A stretch of DNA of 7,747 nt, taken from contig CAKKQI010000002.1 of the NCBI GenBank assembly GCA_919901895.1, positions 1 to 7,747 on the forward strand, written 5' to 3'. Source of the stretch: Candidatus Brocadiaceae bacterium. GTDB lineage: Bacteria; Planctomycetota; MHYJ01; JACQXL01; CAKKQI01. The position numbers and the translations under genes are program-made. Positions 1 through 5,137 of the stretch are shown here, piece by piece. Position 1 is the first letter of the stretch, and each line of letters begins with the position of its first letter. The notes beneath the pieces are model-generated. The model was given only the letters and a program-made list of their open reading frames with translations, was not told the DNA's origin and did no database searches.

Positions 1-533
1 TTCTTATCAGGATGGGTGCGGGCAAAAATAACCATTAAACCAGCCGCCGGACCATTAGTTACAAATATTTTGGTCCCGTTTAAAATATAATCATTCCCGT
101 CTTTAACGGCTCTGGTTTCAATCGCAGCCGCATCGCTGCCGGCATTCGGTTCGGTTAAAGCATAGGCGCCGATTATTTGACCGGAAGCCAATTTAGGCAG
201 ATAAGCATGTTTCTGTTCAGATGAACCATTTTTATTAATGGCGCAACAGACCAGTGAATTATGGACGGACATAGTCACGCTGGTGGAAGCACAGGCCCGG
301 CTGATTTCTTCCAGAATAAGTACCAGACTTAAATGGTCCAGCCCGGCCCCGCCAAACTTTTCCGGCACCAGAACCCCCCAGAACCCCAGTTCTCCGATTT
401 TCTTGATAATAGATTCCGGTATGCTTTTTTCCTGATCAATTCGGGCCGATAGCGGAGATAGTTCTATTTCCGCAAACTCCCGGGCGGTCGATTTTATCAG
501 TTTTTGTTCTTCAGTCAGTTCCCAGCACATCAT
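1..533 (-). CDS. Acyl-CoA dehydrogenase, N-terminal 177 residues (runs off left edge)
   Basis: FAD-dependent acyl-CoA dehydrogenase of the short-chain (butyryl-CoA dehydrogenase-like) type, which oxidises acyl-CoA to 2-enoyl-CoA with electrons passed to ETF. I translated the reverse strand from 533; it stays open to base 1. The first ~120 residues are the helical N-terminal domain (LTEEQKLIKSTAREFA near the start, GFWGVLVPEKFGGAG at 50-64). The family signature YALTEPNAGSDA is at 124-135 and NGTKIFVTNG at 152-161; these belong to the flavin/substrate-contacting middle domain. The catalytic Glu lies in the missing C-terminal half. Tandem ATGs at 533 and 530 can both serve as start; an in-frame TAA lies immediately upstream, so no longer start exists. 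No Shine-Dalgarno is visible, and the first ATG overlaps the TGA of a 23-codon frame (ATGA), suggesting translational coupling. Operon context with hbd and thiolase favours a short-chain substrate; exact specificity cannot be read. Confidence 0.95.
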   Translation of the reverse strand, partial: MMCWELTEEQKLIKSTAREFAEIELSPLSARIDQEKSIPESIIKKIGELGFWGVLVPEKFGGAGLDHLSLVLILEEISRACASTSVTMSVHNSLVCCAINKNGSSEQKHAYLPKLASGQIIGAYALTEPNAGSDAAAIETRAVKDGNDYILNGTKIFVTNGPAAGLMVIFARTHPDK

Positions 534-601
534 TTATTTAAATAGTTGTTGCTATAATGGACGAATTCTTCAAAATCATTTAAATTATTTTTTGTATTCA
601 T
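530..601 (-). CDS. Possible 23-residue bridging ORF between hbd and acyl-CoA dehydrogenase
   Basis: A short reverse-strand frame starts with ATG at 601, inside the last codons of hbd in the +1 frame. It ends with TGA at 530-532, overlapping the acyl-CoA dehydrogenase ATG at 533 in the classic ATGA arrangement. The product begins [13 protein letters not shown] and ends NNYLNK; it is polar, with no recognisable domain. The downstream gene lacks a Shine-Dalgarno of its own, so ribosomes terminating here could re-initiate on it. The upstream context (GCGGG before TTTTATG) is only a weak ribosome binding site. It could equally be a chance frame in a 51-bp spacer, and I recognise no family. Confidence 0.35.
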   Translation of the reverse strand: MNTKNNLNDFEEFVHYSNNYLNK

Positions 602-1439
602 AAAACCCGCGTCCGGTCTTCCGGCCGAGATATCCGGCCGCCACCATTTTTTTTAACAACGGACAGGGACGGTATTTAGGATCGCCGAGGTCCTGATGAA
701 GAACGTTAAGAATAAATAAACAAACATCCAGTCCGATTAAATCGGCCAGCGCCAGCGGACCAACCGGATGATTCATTCCCAGTTTCATCACATCATCAAT
801 CGCTTCTTTAGTGGCGACCCCTTCCATCAGAGTATAAATCGCCTCGTTAATCATCGGCATCAGAATCCGGTTAGAGACAAATCCGGCTGAGTCGTTCACT
901 TCAACCGGCGTTTTATCAAGTTTCCGGCAAATGTCTTTAATTATTTGAATGGTTTCATCAGAAGTGGCTAAACCGCGGATGACCTCAACTAATTTCATCA
1001 CCGGCACCGGGTTCATGAAATGCATCCCGGCGACGAGATCAGGACGGCTCGTAAAAGAAGCCAGCCGGGTGATAGAAATAGAAGAAGTATTGCTGGTTAA
1101 AATTGTTTCAGGCGGACATAATTTATCTAATTGTTGAAAGACATTTTTCTTAGCCGATTCATCTTCAATCACGGCTTCTACTACCAGTTGAGTATTTTTT
1201 GCGTCGGATAGCGATAAAGAAGTTCGGATATTAGCGATGACGGCTTCGCTTTTTTCCAGGGTGATTAAAGATTTTTTTTGCATCCGGTCCAGGCTTTTCC
1301 TGATATTATCAAGTCCGCTTTCAAGAAATTCTTTTTTAACGTCAATCATCAGCACTTTAAAATCGGCCATGGCGAAAACCTGGGTGATACCGTTGCCCAT
1401 TGTTCCGGCGCCGATGACAGCAATTTCCGATATTTTCAT
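585..1439 (-). CDS. hbd: 3-hydroxybutyryl-CoA dehydrogenase
   Basis: NAD(P)-dependent oxidoreductase that interconverts acetoacetyl-CoA and (S)-3-hydroxybutyryl-CoA, in the cytoplasm. At 284 residues it has the usual length of the single-function enzyme. The N-terminal Rossmann fold shows GAGTMG at 10-15 and Asp33 at the end of the second strand. The catalytic set is visible: Ser119 in SNTSS, His140 in [17 protein letters not shown], Glu152, and Asn190 in [10 protein letters not shown]. The C-terminus closes with the family-typical [12 protein letters not shown] place the start at the ATG at 1439, because AAAGGAG at 1446-1452 sits 6 nt upstream of it; an ATG at 1445 directly abuts that site and would have no spacing. 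The gene lies between the Ntn-hydrolase-like gene and the acyl-CoA dehydrogenase gene. Function by family is secure; NADH versus NADPH preference is not readable. Confidence 0.96.
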   Translation of the reverse strand: MKISEIAVIGAGTMGNGITQVFAMADFKVLMIDVKKEFLESGLDNIRKSLDRMQKKSLITLEKSEAVIANIRTSLSLSDAKNTQLVVEAVIEDESAKKNVFQQLDKLCPPETILTSNTSSISITRLASFTSRPDLVAGMHFMNPVPVMKLVEVIRGLATSDETIQIIKDICRKLDKTPVEVNDSAGFVSNRILMPMINEAIYTLMEGVATKEAIDDVMKLGMNHPVGPLALADLIGLDVCLFILNVLHQDLGDPKYRPCPLLKKMVAAGYLGRKTGRGFYEYKK

Positions 1440-1445
1440 TATCAT

Positions 1446-1452
1446 CTCCTTT
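1446..1452 (-). promoter_or_regulatory. Ribosome binding site of hbd
   Basis: Reverse strand AAAGGAG, 6 nt before the ATG at 1439 and 0 nt before the ATG at 1445. The spacing decides the start in favour of 1439. The 110-bp gap before hbd (1446-1555) is otherwise A+T-rich. It could hold a promoter, but I see no convincing -35/-10 pair in it. Confidence 0.8.
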
Positions 1453-1555
1453 ATTAGTAAACGGATTAAACAGATAAATCGGATGGATAATTTCTATTAC
1501 AATACCTAAATCTACTCAATCTGTTCAATCAGATTACTTTTTATTGAGGCATATC

Positions 1556-2299
1556 TTAAGGCAATGTTGGGTTATTTATTACAAAAGTCTGCGTTTTCCC
1601 GCCGATTATTTTAGGTTCGTAATTACTTAGTTGAAATATTCTATCTATTAAGTCTATATAAAGTTCAACAATTATTTTGTGTTCCTCAATATTTTGAGGT
1701 GGGCGAAACTTATAATCACTTGCTTGCCACATTAGACTAAAGTAATTATCAATGAATTTTCTGGCAACATGAAAAGCCACTCGTCCCGAGATAAACCCAT
1801 TAATATACAGTTGATAGTTTAACCCATTAGAAATATTAAAACCAGTTTCTAACTTATTCTTTTCCCGGGCGTTATTCCACAAGTCTTCACTATAATGAAA
1901 GTTATTTTCGCCTTCGCCATATTGGCCGTTATCTTGAAGACGAGTATTACTAATGCACCACATTTCTGGATGATTACCCTGATATCCTGCGATGTGAGTT
2001 ATAGAAAGGGCTTTCTTTTCCTCTGGGTTCATTTCATCTTCTAATGTTTTAGATAGCAATTCGGTAAATTCTTTTAATGTAGAGTATTTACTTTCATTTC
2101 CAGATATAAAATTTAGCAACCATTCGCTGAGTATTGTTCCATTAACACTGTAGGAACCGGCGGTACACAGTGCAGATTTAAGTTTACGGATTTCAAATAT
2201 CTTTTTATCTTCCTTAATAACAGTTCTATCATTACTTATATTTGAATCCGAACCCAAAACTATTCCAAACTTATTTATTTGTGTTACAATAATCGTCAT
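1556..2299 (-). CDS. Proteasome-fold (Ntn-hydrolase-like) protein of unknown function
   Basis: A 247-residue protein with no characterised function that I recognise. Its N-terminus reads like a mature proteasome beta subunit or HslV: Met1 is followed by Thr2, a hydrophobic strand, then GIVLGSDS, then KKIFEI, then ALCTAGSY. Counting from Thr as residue 1, Asp falls at 17 and a lysine pair at 31-32, close to the catalytic Thr1/Asp17/Lys33 of proteasome beta subunits. The C-terminal part has INGFISGRVAF at 167-176 and ends with IIGGKTQTFVI at 231-241, resembling the final strand of that fold. Met before Thr would be removed by methionine aminopeptidase, exposing a Thr nucleophile without a propeptide. 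There is no signal peptide or membrane segment. Composition is visibly A+T-rich (11 G/C in the 60 bases 1621-1680) compared with the flanking pathway genes. I recall similar stand-alone hypothetical proteins starting MTxIVTH in other bacteria, but cannot verify this. Fold assignment is inference from motifs; substrate is unknown. Confidence 0.85.
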   Translation of the reverse strand: MTIIVTQINKFGIVLGSDSNISNDRTVIKEDKKIFEIRKLKSALCTAGSYSVNGTILSEWLLNFISGNESKYSTLKEFTELLSKTLEDEMNPEEKKALSITHIAGYQGNHPEMWCISNTRLQDNGQYGEGENNFHYSEDLWNNAREKNKLETGFNISNGLNYQLYINGFISGRVAFHVARKFIDNYFSLMWQASDYKFRPPQNIEEHKIIVELYIDLIDRIFQLSNYEPKIIGGKTQTFVINNPTLP

Positions 2300-2376
2300 G
2301 CTACTTTTCCACTACTGAATATATTTTGTCTATATTGTTAGAGAATTTGTTTTTCAGGCTGTTATTTGATTTCTTT

Positions 2377-2586
2377 TCATCTTAATACTCGGTAAATATC
2401 CCAACTAATCGCTGATACAACAGTATCTGGGTTTTTAATATCATCGTGTATTAAAAAGTTTCCTTTGTCATCTGAAACATCATAACCGTAAACGCTCAAG
2501 TCCGTACCAACAATGTCAAAGGGCTTTCGCAAATAATATGTATCCCCAAAAATTTCCACTTTGTTTACTTTATGCATGAGTTTCAT
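2377..2586 (-). CDS. Small hypothetical protein, 69 residues
   Basis: I do not recognise this protein. It is soluble and acidic, with no signal peptide, membrane segment or cysteine pair. The N-terminal part alternates hydrophobic and polar residues (VNKVEIFGDTYYLR), suggesting beta strands. The C-terminus (TVVSAISWDIYRVLR) looks helical. The frame is intact. The start at 2586 lies 24 nt after the thiolase stop. No clear Shine-Dalgarno precedes it, and a second in-frame ATG at 2577 (residue 4) is an alternative. It shares low G+C with the following Ntn-hydrolase-like gene, 77 bp downstream, and may have arrived together with it. That the two proteins act together is only inference from adjacency. 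Confidence 0.7.
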   Translation of the reverse strand: MKLMHKVNKVEIFGDTYYLRKPFDIVGTDLSVYGYDVSDDKGNFLIHDDIKNPDTVVSAISWDIYRVLR

Positions 2587-2610
2587 CTAATTGGTTGCCA
2601 TAATTAATTT

Positions 2611-3795
2611 TTAAACTATCTCAATACTCAGGGCCACGGCGTTACCTCCGCCCAGGCAAAGGGCGGCCAGTCCTTTTTTCAGGTTCCGCTGCCGGAGGGC
2701 ATATATTAAAGTGGTCAACAGCCGGGCACCGCTGCAACCAATCGGATGCCCTAAGGCCACCGCCCCACCGTTGATATTTACTTTCTTCGGGTCAAGTTTT
2801 AACTCCTGGATTAAAGCCAGGGACGCCGCAGAAAATGCCTCATTTAATTCTATTAAATCAAACTCTTCTATTTTCATCTTTGTTTTTACCAACAAATTTT
2901 TAATGGCCTCCTGCGGAGCCATCATCACCCAGGCCGGAGCCAAACCACCCACCGCATAACCGGTAACCTGACAGAGAGGCTTAATCGCATTTTTTTTGGT
3001 AAAATCACCGCTCATTACCACCAACGCCGAGGCGCCGTCGCTGATTTGCGAAGCGTTCCCGGCTGTAACCGTTCCATCCGGTTTAAAAGCCGGTTTAAGT
3101 TGGCTTAATTTTTCAGCCGAAGTATCACTCCGCGGTCCTTCGTCCTGATCAAAAATAAGAAGTGGTTTGTTTTTGCCCTGCGAAATTTCCAGTGGCAAAA
3201 TTTCCTCTTTAAATCGCCCTTCGCTCGTTGCCCGCATCGCTTTCTGATGGCTGTTAGCCGCAAACTCATCATGCATCCGGCGTGAAATTTTATATTTATC
3301 AGCCACCAGTTCAGCGGTCATCCCCATATGGAAATCATTGTAGGCATCCCAGAGCCCATCGCAGATCATTGCATCAACCAACTGCCCGTGGCCAAGGCGT
3401 TGGCCGGTCCGGATTTCGCGCAGTAGATAAGGCGCATTGGTCATATTTTCCATTCCGCCGGCTATAATGACCTCGGCATCACCGGCTTTAATGGTGGAAC
3501 AAGCCAGCATTACGGCTTTAAGACCGGAACCGCAGACTTTGTTAATGGTCAGAGCGCCCACTCCTTCCGGCACGTTTCCCCAGAGAGCGGCCTGGCGGGC
3601 CGGATTCTGGCCTAAACCGGCCGAGATAACGTTACCCATGATCACTTCATTAACCATCTCCGGTTTAATCCCGACGCGTTTGATACTTTCTTTGACTACC
3701 AGACTTCCTAATCTGGGAGCCGAATAAGAAGAAAGGGCGCCCTGAAATTTTCCCATGGCCGTACGGACCGCGCCGGCAATTAGCACTTCACTCAT
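2611..3795 (-). CDS. Acetyl-CoA C-acetyltransferase (thiolase)
   Basis: Biosynthetic-type thiolase, condensing two acetyl-CoA to acetoacetyl-CoA or working in reverse in beta-oxidation; cytoplasmic. Its 394 residues match the family length. The acylated cysteine is Cys88 in [11 protein letters not shown]. His350 is in [16 protein letters not shown] and the second catalytic cysteine is Cys380 in [10 protein letters not shown]. The NEAF motif is also present ([10 protein letters not shown]). The start at 3795 is preceded by GGGAG at 3806-3810 with a 10-nt spacer. As the first gene of its transcription unit it feeds acetoacetyl-CoA to Hbd encoded downstream; the order thiolase, two accessory genes, hbd, acyl-CoA dehydrogenase is collinear with the pathway. 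atoB, thlA and phaA are names used for this family; the sequence does not decide between them. Confidence 0.96.
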   Translation of the reverse strand: MSEVLIAGAVRTAMGKFQGALSSYSAPRLGSLVVKESIKRVGIKPEMVNEVIMGNVISAGLGQNPARQAALWGNVPEGVGALTINKVCGSGLKAVMLACSTIKAGDAEVIIAGGMENMTNAPYLLREIRTGQRLGHGQLVDAMICDGLWDAYNDFHMGMTAELVADKYKISRRMHDEFAANSHQKAMRATSEGRFKEEILPLEISQGKNKPLLIFDQDEGPRSDTSAEKLSQLKPAFKPDGTVTAGNASQISDGASALVVMSGDFTKKNAIKPLCQVTGYAVGGLAPAWVMMAPQEAIKNLLVKTKMKIEEFDLIELNEAFSAASLALIQELKLDPKKVNINGGAVALGHPIGCSGARLLTTLIYALRQRNLKKGLAALCLGGGNAVALSIEIV

Positions 3796-3812
3796 AAAAT
3801 TCTTACTCCCGC

Positions 3813-3839
3813 ATAATATTTTGGTCGGTAAAATATTAT
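3813..3839. promoter_or_regulatory. Perfect 10-bp palindrome, candidate operator of the thiolase operon
   Basis: ATAATATTTT at 3813-3822 and its exact reverse complement AAAATATTAT at 3830-3839 are separated by the 7-nt GGTCGGT. It overlaps the predicted -10 box (3835-3840), and the expected transcription start falls inside the spacer. A transcript from that promoter would therefore carry only half of the repeat. This favours a DNA operator for a dimeric regulator over an mRNA hairpin. The regulator is not in the window. Confidence 0.5.
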
Positions 3840-3840
3840 A
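3835..3840 (-). promoter_or_regulatory. Candidate -10 box (TATAAT) before the thiolase gene
   Basis: A consensus TATAAT on the reverse strand, 39 nt upstream of the thiolase ATG and just after the degenerate tRNA-like sequence. No good -35 is found; the best at normal spacing is TTCAAG/GTTCAA, contributed by the duplicated T-loop. An activator or a weak -35 would be needed. In an A+T-rich spacer this match could be chance. Confidence 0.4.
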
Positions 3841-3852
3841 AAACTAGATATA

Positions 3853-3925
3853 GGACTTGAACCCATAACATCCCCGATAATACATTTAATTTAAGCTAAC
3901 CATGGGACTTGAACCCATAACCTCC
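3853..3925. repeat. Direct repeat of the tRNA T-arm (3853-3873 and 3905-3925)
   Basis: The 21-base stretch at 3853-3873 recurs at 3905-3925 with one mismatch; the first 17 bases are identical. The second copy is the T-stem/loop and variable loop of the intact tRNA-Thr. The first lies just beyond its 3' end and belongs to the degenerate copy. Period is 52 bp. Confidence 0.9.
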
Positions 3926-3989
3926 GGTTTACGAAACCGGTGCTCTACCATTGAGCTAGGTTAGCCTGAATCATATGTATACATCGGGG
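3872..3989. repeat. Imperfect inverted repeat bracketing tRNA-Thr
   Basis: CCCCGATAATACAT at 3872-3885 faces ATGTATACATCGGGG at 3975-3989. Thirteen bases pair, interrupted by a one- versus two-base internal mismatch. In a transcript, the leader and trailer of the tRNA could close into a long stem with the tRNA at its tip. Its G+C half coincides with the outer copy's anticodon stem. Confidence 0.8.
3894..3965 (-). tRNA. tRNA-Thr (anticodon CGU)
   Basis: Full cloverleaf of 72 nt on the reverse strand. The acceptor stem GCTAACC/GGTTAGC has all 7 pairs. The D-arm is GCTC-AATGGTA-GAGC. The anticodon stem CCGGT/ACCGG holds the loop TTCGTAA with anticodon CGT at 3931-3933, which reads ACG. The variable loop is AGGTT and the T-arm ATGGG-TTCAAGT-CCCAT. 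The discriminator is U at 3894, and CCA is not encoded, so the end must be added by tRNA nucleotidyltransferase. The only promoter-like element is TATGAT at 3970-3975, too close to the 5' end to be convincing. The tRNA may be made as a precursor from further upstream. Confidence 0.96.
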
Positions 3990-4025
3990 TGCTCTCGCCT
4001 CTTCGTCCGTCGCCTATGTTAGCAT

Positions 4026-4054
4026 TATAAAAATTTTCTCAGAAAATTTTTATA
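4026..4054 (-). terminator. Long A+T hairpin after the L12-like gene
   Basis: TATAAAAATTTTCT (4026-4039) and its exact complement AGAAAATTTTTATA (4041-4054) form a 14-bp inverted repeat with essentially no spacer. In practice this is a 12-bp stem with a 5-nt loop. It begins one base after the stop codon of the L12-like protein gene. It has the position of a terminator for the three-gene unit, and T-runs lie within the stem on both strands. However, the stem lacks the usual G+C base and there is no separate U-tract, so termination strength is uncertain. Confidence 0.6.
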
Positions 4055-4055
4055 G

Positions 4056-5108
4056 TTACTTTTTCTTTTTGGTCGCCCGTCCGGCCACACCGATTTTCTT
4101 GAATTCGTCCAGGCATTTTTTGGCCTCTTCTTCGGTTACCTCCTTAAGCACGGGGACCAGAACACGACCGAGCAATTGAGTGGCCTCAGCGAAAGAAATA
4201 TTTTTTAATTGGGCAATAAGTTTTGCAGCCTGTTCTTTTTTTTCTTTTGAGGTAATGCTTGAAAGAAACACGCTGCAGGTGGTTTCATCCGAAGAAACCG
4301 CATTTGAAATAACTGTCGGCACATTTTCCGGTGTAATTTCAACCGCTTCAGGCATAAAAGCCAGTCCCTGGTCCTCGCTAATTGCTTCGGCATTATCAAG
4401 GATATCAATCGGTTCCGGCACAGCGGCCAGGTCACCTGATTCATCCGGCTCTTCTAACGGAGCTAATTCCATCACCTCATTTTCCCCAGACGCAAGCAAT
4501 TCATTATCTTCGGCCAGAGGTTGTAATTCCATAACGTCACCAAAAATTTCAGATTCAGCATCGGAAACCGCCATCGGAACCGGTTCCAGAACCGGAATAG
4601 GTTCCGGGGTTGGCAAATCTTGAGTAAGCAGAATAGGTTCACCGGTGCCCTTTTCCGTCTTGGCTTTGACAAAACGCGCAAAAGGATTTCCGACCCGGCG
4701 GAACAAAAAAGTCTCTCCGCAGTTAGGACAAACAAAGGCGCTGCCCCGCCATTGAAAATCAACATAGCGAACTACTTCGCCGCTTTCCAGTTTTTTATAA
4801 TGCGGCGGGGTCGGCCAGACCACCCGCGGTACGGTCGGCGATAATTTTGTCGTAATTAAAAATTCTAATCCTAAATTAGGATGAGAAAGTTTCAGCAATT
4901 TTAATTTAATGGCTTCCAGATCGCTTTTATTCAGGTCGCTCAGGAAAATAATCGGTGGGCTGTTTAAAATCTGGACTGCGACCTCAGGCACCAGATTAAA
5001 ATTCCGGGCTAATTCGGTCGCCGCCTGAGAAAAAGTTGCTCCGTTAACCGAAGTAATCAGCACATAGTATGATAAGGAACGCGAACCGCTGGTTTGGTCT
5101 GTCTGCAT
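4056..5108 (-). CDS. Protein with two L12-C-terminal-like domains and a CxxC knuckle
   Basis: A 350-residue protein of unknown role, probably cytoplasmic. Residues ~14-86 (YYVLITSVNGATFSQAA ... EFLI) and ~277-343 (CSVFLSSIT ... FKKIGV) both follow the beta-alpha-alpha-beta-alpha-beta pattern of the ribosomal protein bL12 C-terminal domain. The second is the clearer, with PVLKEVTEEEAKKCLDEFKKIG close to the bL12 end. Between them, residues 110-145 carry FVCPNCGETFLFRR, a single CxxC (Cys127, Cys130), which is half of a zinc ribbon. A ~120-residue acidic, Pro/Glu-rich linker follows, containing a repeat: DVMELQPLAE at 191-200 and EVMELAPLEE at 211-220. The tail is basic (RATKKKK). The start is the ATG at 5108, 8 nt after GGAGG; a TTG at 5123 in frame overlaps that site and is rejected. 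It lies 29 nt after the epimerase gene, as last gene of the unit. Domain calls are by eye. Confidence 0.88.
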   Translation of the reverse strand: MQTDQTSGSRSLSYYVLITSVNGATFSQAATELARNFNLVPEVAVQILNSPPIIFLSDLNKSDLEAIKLKLLKLSHPNLGLEFLITTKLSPTVPRVVWPTPPHYKKLESGEVVRYVDFQWRGSAFVCPNCGETFLFRRVGNPFARFVKAKTEKGTGEPILLTQDLPTPEPIPVLEPVPMAVSDAESEIFGDVMELQPLAEDNELLASGENEVMELAPLEEPDESGDLAAVPEPIDILDNAEAISEDQGLAFMPEAVEITPENVPTVISNAVSSDETTCSVFLSSITSKEKKEQAAKLIAQLKNISFAEATQLLGRVLVPVLKEVTEEEAKKCLDEFKKIGVAGRATKKKK

Positions 5109-5116
5109 ATCATTAT

Positions 5117-5121
5117 CCTCC
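5117..5121 (-). promoter_or_regulatory. Ribosome binding site of the L12-like protein gene
   Basis: Reverse strand GGAGG, 8 nt before the ATG at 5108. It fixes the start there and excludes the upstream in-frame TTG at 5123, which the site overlaps. Confidence 0.85.
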
Positions 5122-5137
5122 AACAGATTTTATAGGG

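Larger units (their letters stand above)
3842..4023 (-). pseudogene. Degenerate tRNA-like sequence interrupted by tRNA-Thr
   Basis: Reading the reverse strand from 4023, GCTAACATAG matches the first ten bases of the intact tRNA-Thr with one difference. GAGCA is followed by CCCCG (3985-3989). Then comes the intact tRNA gene with A+T-rich flanks. On the other side lie CGGGG (3872-3876), a 5-nt variable loop ATGTT, a T-stem ATGGG/CCTAT around TTCAAGT, and ATCTAGT. The order and lengths from GAGC onward are those of a tRNA whose anticodon loop is replaced by the inserted gene. The D-arm region is 9 nt too long and lacks a partner for GAGC. Only four outer acceptor pairs can form (GCTA with TAGT, one of them G-U). 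I therefore call it a broken tRNA copy, not a working tRNA. Independent partial duplications could give a similar picture. Confidence 0.45.

Noticed and set aside
238..435. 65-codon plus-strand frame
   Set aside because: Antisense to the acyl-CoA dehydrogenase gene, whose family signature is intact on the other strand.
1514..1547. Hairpin AATCTG/CAGATT (1518-1535) as terminator
   Set aside because: The T-run lies on the plus-strand side, where there is no gene; on the minus strand, in which the genes run, no U-tract follows the weak 6-bp stem.
2300..2376. Promoter for the Ntn-hydrolase-like gene (TATATT in the 77-bp gap)
   Set aside because: No acceptable -35 at 16-18 nt; TATATT is expected by chance in such A+T-rich sequence.
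3853..3925. T-arm direct repeat as attL/attR of an integrated element
   Set aside because: The copies are only 52 bp apart with no integrase or cargo between them; the surrounding tRNA-like blocks explain the repeat better. A relic of a deleted element cannot be excluded.
4180..4623. 147-codon plus-strand frame
   Set aside because: Antisense to the repetitive acidic linker and C-terminal domain of the L12-like protein; its Ser/Ala/Gly-rich composition is the mirror of that low-complexity region.
5109..5123. TTG at 5123 as start of the L12-like protein
   Set aside because: It overlaps the GGAGG that is correctly spaced for the ATG at 5108.
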